NCBI GenBank assembly: GCA_035506435.1
Contig: DATJPK010000021.1
Location: 1 to 16,808 of the forward strand
Length of the DNA stretch: 16,808 bases
Source: JACTUA01 sp035506435
GTDB taxonomy: Archaea; Halobacteriota; Methanomicrobia; Methanomicrobiales; JACTUA01
Reading direction: 5' to 3'
Position 1 is the stretch's first letter, and each line of letters starts with the position of its first letter. A program made the translations under genes and the position numbers. Under the pieces are notes generated by a model. The model saw only the letters and a program-made list of their open reading frames with translations, searched no databases and was not told the DNA's origin. Of the stretch, positions 13,483-16,808 are shown piece by piece.

Positions 13483-14361
13483 CTAGAGCGAGGGGAAGAC
13501 CCCGAGGACATCCGACTGGGTCAGGATCCCGACGGGCTTCCCGTCCTCGACGACGATCAGCCTCCCGATCTCCTGCTCCTTGAACCGGGTCACCACCTCG
13601 TAGAGCTTCGTGTCGGCCTCGGCAAGGACCACGTCGCTCGTCATGACCGAGGAGACCGGCGTGTCAAAGGGAAGGTCCCCGTCGAGGCCCTTCGCGATGT
13701 CGGTGAGGGTGACGATGCCCACAAGGTGGTCGCCCTTCATGACCGGCGCACCGTGGATGTGATTTCCCGAGAAGAGGTGGATGGCCTCGCGGAAGCTCGC
13801 GGCCGGGGAGAGGGTGATGAGGGGGGCGCTCATGTAGTTCCGGATGGCCTTCTTCGGGAGGGAGATCATCTCGGAGATGGAGATGAGGAGGGACTGCTCT
13901 ACCTCGTCCTTCCCGTAGATCTCGCCCCGGATGAGGAGCTTGTTCACCGGCGTCGGCCCGATGGCGATCTCCTCGCCGATCTCGAAGGTCTTCACCGAGC
14001 CCACGACCTTCACCGTCGCATGGCAGAGGTCGGGGTGGCAGAGCGTGGTGAAATCCACCTCGGTGACCCTCATTGCGGGGACCAGCTCCCCGTTCCGGGC
14101 AATGGATACCGTCGCCTCCTGGTCGATCTTCGAGAGGTTCAGCTCCCGGTAGGCCATCGCCGTGGGGTTATAGCCCCCCTTCGGGCCCGGCACCCCGTCG
14201 ACGAAGCCGATGGCCTTGAGCGCCTGCATCTGGTTCCGCACCGTGCCCGGGTTCCGGTTCAGGACCTCGGCTATCTCCTCCCCCTTGATGGCATGCGAGT
14301 GCTGGTGATAGAGGGTAATGAGGGTGATCAGGATCTCTTTCTGGATGAGGGACAGATCCAT
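13483..14361 (-). CDS. Transcriptional regulator with N-terminal winged HTH and C-terminal CBS pair
   Basis: The 292-residue protein has three parts. Residues 1-75 form a winged helix (QKEILITLITLY, IKGEEIAEVLNRNPGTVRNQMQALKAIGFVDG, then the wing GPKGGY). Residues 80-165 form a small middle domain with a Cys/His cluster, Cys108-His-Pro-Asp-Leu-Cys113-His114. Residues 172-228 and 236-292 are two CBS motifs (HIHGAPVMKGDHLVGIVTLTDIA and IGRLIVVEDGKPVGILTQSDVL). CBS pairs bind adenosyl ligands such as AMP, ATP or SAM, so it is probably a regulator responding to energy or methyl state. The target is unknown. It is divergent from the NOG1 gene with only 45 bp between starts. A palindrome between its TATA box and start codon suggests autoregulation. 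The start ATG 14361 appears leaderless. Confidence 0.83.
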   Translation of the reverse strand: MDLSLIQKEILITLITLYHQHSHAIKGEEIAEVLNRNPGTVRNQMQALKAIGFVDGVPGPKGGYNPTAMAYRELNLSKIDQEATVSIARNGELVPAMRVTEVDFTTLCHPDLCHATVKVVGSVKTFEIGEEIAIGPTPVNKLLIRGEIYGKDEVEQSLLISISEMISLPKKAIRNYMSAPLITLSPAASFREAIHLFSGNHIHGAPVMKGDHLVGIVTLTDIAKGLDGDLPFDTPVSSVMTSDVVLAEADTKLYEVVTRFKEQEIGRLIVVEDGKPVGILTQSDVLGVFPSL

Positions 14362-14362
14362 A

Positions 14363-14374
14363 ATGATTAATCAT
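14363..14374. promoter_or_regulatory. Palindrome ATGATTAATCAT, candidate autoregulatory operator
   Basis: This perfect 12-bp palindrome lies between the TATA box (about 14388) and the start codon (14361) of the HTH-CBS regulator, covering the expected initiation site. It is also upstream of the divergent NOG1 gene. The same half-sites with one base less occur at 1158-1168. Confidence 0.45.
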
Positions 14375-14383
14375 AGGAAATTG

Positions 14384-14392
14384 GATATATAC
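14384..14392 (-). promoter_or_regulatory. TATA box of the HTH-CBS regulator
   Basis: GTATATATC on the minus strand is centred 27 bp from the ATG, the spacing of a leaderless archaeal promoter. For the divergent NOG1 gene it would be only 19 bp away, so that gene probably uses another element, perhaps around 14362-14377. Confidence 0.6.
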
Positions 14393-14406
14393 GTTCGGGT
14401 TGAGGC

Positions 14407-15372
14407 GTGGAGCTCGAGAAGATACCGACGGTACCGACGGCGGACGAGATCCTGGACCGGTCCCTCCGGAGGGCGGCTGCCCGGATGAAGGAGAAGAAGA
14501 ACAGGGAGCGCGCCGACCGGGAGTTCGTCATGGCGGTCTCGGCATCGCTCCATGACCGGCTCGTGAAGGTAATCCGGTCGTTCCCGGAGTTCGAGGCCCT
14601 CCCGCCTTTCTACCGGGACCTGGTCGAGATCCTGTTCGGCCTCGAGCGGCTGAAGAAGGCCCTCGGCATGGTCGGCTGGGCGGCCATGAACACGAAAAGG
14701 GTCGGGGGCCAGATGTCCCGGGAGATCCGTCGTTCGGCGGAGACCCGGGGTGTCCGGAAGCGGGCGGTGGCCCGGCTTTCCTCCATCGTCCACCGCGCCG
14801 ACGGGGAGCTCCGGTTCCTGAACGAGGTGAGGAACACCCTCCGCGACCTCCCGTCGCTCACGGGCGAGTTCACCGTCGTGGTCGCCGGTTACCCGAACGT
14901 CGGGAAATCGTCCTTCATCCGGCTCGTTTCCTCGGCAGAGCCGGAGGTGGCCTCCTATCCCTTCACCACGAAGGGGATCATCGTCGGCCACCGGAAGGTC
15001 GGCCGGTCGGGGCTCCAGTTCGTCGATACCCCGGGCATCCTCGACCGGCCGCCTGAAGACAGGAGCCCCATCGAGCGGCAGGCGGTCTCGGCCCTCATGC
15101 ACGCGGCAAACGCGGTCCTCTTCATCCTCGACCCGAGCGAGCGGTGCGGCTATCCCCTCGACAGCCAGCTCGCCCTGCTCGACGAGGTGAAGGGGATGGT
15201 GCAGGTGCCCCTCATCGCGGTGGTAAACAAGGCGGACGTGCGGGGCCTCGACGGGTACCCGAACATGTCCACGCTGACCGGCGAAGGGGTGGAGGGGGTT
15301 CTCGAGACGCTCCTTAAAACCCGGCCCAGCCCCACGCCCCGGCAAGGGCGCAGCCGATCAAAAACCCCGTGA
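14407..15372 (+). CDS. NOG1-type GTPase (Obg-HflX superfamily)
   Basis: This 321-residue protein has the NOG1 layout: a helical N-terminal domain (1-150) starting with IPTVPTADEILDRSLRRAA, then a G domain. The GTPase motifs are G1 GYPNVGKS (161-168), the switch I threonines in YPFTTKG (184-190), G3 DTPG (207-210), G4 NKAD (274-277) and a G5-like STLTGEG (288-294). NOG1 proteins act in large ribosomal subunit assembly, and archaeal members are shorter than the eukaryotic ones. GTG 14407 is the start, since the conserved N-terminus begins immediately. The GAGG before it is too close to be a good SD. The last 17 codons are Arg/Ser/Pro-rich and overlap the 3' end of the convergent presenilin-like gene by 59 bp. 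Confidence 0.9.
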   Translation: MELEKIPTVPTADEILDRSLRRAAARMKEKKNRERADREFVMAVSASLHDRLVKVIRSFPEFEALPPFYRDLVEILFGLERLKKALGMVGWAAMNTKRVGGQMSREIRRSAETRGVRKRAVARLSSIVHRADGELRFLNEVRNTLRDLPSLTGEFTVVVAGYPNVGKSSFIRLVSSAEPEVASYPFTTKGIIVGHRKVGRSGLQFVDTPGILDRPPEDRSPIERQAVSALMHAANAVLFILDPSERCGYPLDSQLALLDEVKGMVQVPLIAVVNKADVRGLDGYPNMSTLTGEGVEGVLETLLKTRPSPTPRQGRSRSKTP

Positions 15373-16234
15373 TCGTGCCGGCGTTCAGGGGCGGGAGGCC
15401 GGCCTGGGGCTTCCCCTGTTTCACGAACGAGAGGAGGATGGCAAGGCCCACGAGGGAACCGGCGACCGCCCCGATGGCCGGAGGGGACACCGGCCAGCCC
15501 GCCACCCGGATGAAGACGTTTGCGGATACGACGAGGATGGTCGGCATGATCATGTCACCCATGCCGATGACGAAGGCCCCCCGCTCTTTCGGCTGCCCCT
15601 GCTCGTCCCGGATGGCGAGCCCCTCCTTCACGAACGAGTAGTCCCGCCGCTTGGGGATGACAAAGAGGATCGGGGCCTTCAGCGAGAGCACTCCCTCGGC
15701 GAGGGTGATCATGTGCTTCGTCCGGTAGACCGAGATGGCGTCGTACACGGCGAGCAGGATGAGAAGGACGAGGGCAGGGATGATGCCGACCGCGATCCCG
15801 AAGATGGAGGCGACCCCCGCGCAGAGGAGGATACCCAGCGTATCGATCACGTACCACTCCCTGTGGTAATAGAGGACAATTGTCGCGCCGATCGACAGGC
15901 CGAAGGTCAGGAGGGCTGCGAGGTTGGTTTCCCCGAAAAGGGATACGGAAAGGGCAAGGAAGACATAATAAAAGGTGAAGAACAGGGAAAGGGCGATGAT
16001 GGCAGAGAGGAGGAGCTTCACCCCGAACTTGATCAGGACGAGGATGAAGAGGGTGAAGACAAGGAGCATCCCGAGGAAGAGTATCGTGTTCCAGATGCTC
16101 TCCGGGGGATACGGGAGCGCGGTGACCCCGGCCTCCTGGAGGGGCCGGGAGAGGAGGAGGGCGATGGCCTCGACGATGACGAGCATCGCTGGCATCGCCA
16201 CCAGGGGGAGGTTATCCTTCAGGGAGAATGGCAT
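15314..16234 (-). CDS. Presenilin-like A22-family intramembrane aspartyl protease (PSH)
   Basis: This polytopic membrane protein of 306 residues has about nine hydrophobic segments. It carries the two catalytic aspartates of the family, Asp165 in VYDAISVY (TM6) and Asp227 in GMGD (TM7), separated by the usual hydrophilic loop (about 171-218). It closely resembles the presenilin homologue PSH of Methanoculleus marisnigri, whose structure is known and whose catalytic pair lies at nearly the same positions. Such enzymes cleave transmembrane helices. The natural substrate in archaea is unknown. Where the family has the P-A-L motif before the last helix, this protein reads LPPLNAG (280-286), that is P-P-L. 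The start is ATG 16234, 28 bp from a TATA element shared with the divergent small membrane protein gene. Confidence 0.92.
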   Translation of the reverse strand: MPFSLKDNLPLVAMPAMLVIVEAIALLLSRPLQEAGVTALPYPPESIWNTILFLGMLLVFTLFILVLIKFGVKLLLSAIIALSLFFTFYYVFLALSVSLFGETNLAALLTFGLSIGATIVLYYHREWYVIDTLGILLCAGVASIFGIAVGIIPALVLLILLAVYDAISVYRTKHMITLAEGVLSLKAPILFVIPKRRDYSFVKEGLAIRDEQGQPKERGAFVIGMGDMIMPTILVVSANVFIRVAGWPVSPPAIGAVAGSLVGLAILLSFVKQGKPQAGLPPLNAGTITGFLIGCALAGAWGWAGF

Positions 16235-16256
16235 CGAGCTCAGTTTACCTCACGGG

Positions 16257-16269
16257 TATTTTAAATAAT
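16257..16269. promoter_or_regulatory. Bidirectional TATA element TATTTTAAATAAT
   Basis: Its centre (about 16262.5, the TTTAAA palindrome) is 28 bp from both divergent start codons, at 16234 and 16290. One near-symmetrical TATA box could therefore drive both genes as leaderless or near-leaderless transcripts. It is the only AT-rich patch in the 55-bp gap. Confidence 0.55.
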
Positions 16270-16289
16270 GGGAATTCAACATAAGAAGC

Positions 16290-16604
16290 ATGGAGATCCG
16301 AAGCTCGATACCGGATGTCGCACTTACCATCCTCCTCGTCATCTCCACCCTCGTGCTCGTGATGCGCCTCTGGCAGGACGTGGTCATCGCCTCTGCCGCG
16401 ACCATCATGATGCTCTCCATCGCGGGCCTTTTCCTCCTCCTCGGGCGGAAGATCCAGCGGCTCGACGCGAGCGTGGTCTCCCGGGAGCGGACGATCCGCG
16501 TGAACCTCGAGGAGATCGGGGCAGGGATGGGGAAGAAGTACGACGCCACCCTGGAGCGGGTCGACGGGGTCATGCAGGAGCTCTCGAAGCGGATGTACCG
16601 CTGA
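16290..16604 (+). CDS. Small membrane protein with two TM helices and a cytosolic helical tail
   Basis: I do not recognise a named family. The 104-residue protein has two hydrophobic helices (about 8-27 and 31-52) joined by a very short turn (RLWQD). A charged, probably helical or coiled-coil tail (53-104) carries GRKIQRLDASVVSRERTIRVNLEEIG. The tight hairpin and basic GRK after TM2 predict both termini in the cytosol. It is divergent from the presenilin-like protease, with which it shares a TATA element, and lies 34 bp upstream of fen1 on the same strand. It could be a partner or substrate of the protease, but that rests on position only. The ATG at 16290 lacks an SD, as expected for a leaderless transcript. 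Confidence 0.7.
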   Translation: MEIRSSIPDVALTILLVISTLVLVMRLWQDVVIASAATIMMLSIAGLFLLLGRKIQRLDASVVSRERTIRVNLEEIGAGMGKKYDATLERVDGVMQELSKRMYR

Positions 16605-16638
16605 CGGGCGGTTCCGGCTGAACCAGGGGGCCTGACCC

Positions 16639-16808
16639 GTGGGCGTCGATATCCGCGACCTTCTCATCCCGTACAAGAAGGCGGTGGGCTGGGAGACCCT
16701 CGCAGGGGTCGCCGCGGTCGACGCCCACAATGCCCTGTACCAGTTCCTCTCCATCATCCGCCAGCCCGACGGGACGCCTCTCATGGACTCCCGCGGCCGG
16801 GTCACCTC
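16639..16808 (+). CDS. fen: Flap endonuclease 1 (FEN1), N-terminal part, runs off the right edge
   Basis: The first 56 residues are visible, starting at GTG 16639 with MGVDIRDLLIPYKKAVGWETL. The N-terminal XPG domain is recognised by the conserved start and by VDAHNALYQFLSIIRQPDGTPLMDSRGRVT, with Asp28 as the first active-site carboxylate of the two-metal site. FEN1 removes 5' flaps during Okazaki fragment maturation and base excision repair and is tethered to PCNA by its C-terminus, which is outside the window. AGGGGG about 9 nt upstream serves as the ribosome binding site. With RPA and RadA, it is the third DNA replication or repair gene in this window. Confidence 0.95.
   Translation, partial: MGVDIRDLLIPYKKAVGWETLAGVAAVDAHNALYQFLSIIRQPDGTPLMDSRGRVT

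Noticed and set aside
1..16808. tRNA, rRNA, CRISPR, insertion sequence or prophage elements
   Set aside because: No cloverleaf, spaced direct repeats, transposase motifs or long terminal inverted repeats were seen. All gaps are under about 180 bp.

Overview
The window is GC-rich archaeal chromosome. It most likely comes from a methanogen of the order Methanomicrobiales (a Methanoculleus- or Methanofollis-like relative). The reasons are RadA, RPA, FEN1 and NOG1 of archaeal type, an archaeal phosphoribulokinase, a presenilin-like A22 protease, an F420H2-oxidase-type flavodiiron protein, methanogen-restricted DUF1890 and DUF1894 proteins, TATA boxes at -25 to -30, and AGGTGA/GGAGG ribosome binding sites. 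Genes are densely packed and often overlap by 4 bp (ATGA or GTGA). I see no tRNA, rRNA, insertion sequence or CRISPR array. The naming is from motif recognition only, since no database search could be run.

Positions 1-7283 are all on the minus strand. Read in transcription order they are: the operon cutA - DUF1890 - DUF1894 - tspO; a Glu/Leu/Phe-type dehydrogenase (gdhA); a membrane-anchored, Thr/Pro-rich surface protein; a flavodiiron F420H2 oxidase (fprA); phosphoribulokinase (prk); and a nitrogenase-superfamily pair, a NifH-like Fe protein followed by a NifD/E-like subunit cut by the window edge. The last pair has its own AT-rich promoter with inverted repeats. Its companion subunit does not look like the F430 enzyme subunit CfbD as I remember it, so the pair may be one of the poorly understood group IV nitrogenase-like systems.

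Positions 7455-13043 are on the plus strand. They hold the lysine genes dapL and lysA translationally coupled to an RPA-like multi-OB-fold protein. After these come radA with its own promoter and terminator, and a phosphoglycolate-phosphatase-type HAD hydrolase.

Positions 13044-16808 switch strands repeatedly. They contain a PRC-barrel protein (-), an HTH plus CBS regulator (-), a NOG1-type GTPase (+), a presenilin-like protease (-), a small two-TM protein (+) and the start of FEN1 (+). The junctions are very compact: a hairpin holding both stop codons of a convergent pair, a 59-bp antisense overlap of two coding ends, and a single TATA element placed symmetrically between two divergent genes.

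Functionally, the window mixes information processing (RPA, RadA, FEN1, NOG1), amino-acid metabolism (DapL, LysA, GDH), C1/C5 carbon metabolism (PRK, and possibly PGP), oxygen defence (FprA) and metal or tetrapyrrole-related functions (CutA, TspO, nitrogenase-like pair). The least described parts are the nitrogenase-like pair with its operator-like repeats and the cutA-DUF1890-DUF1894-tspO operon.
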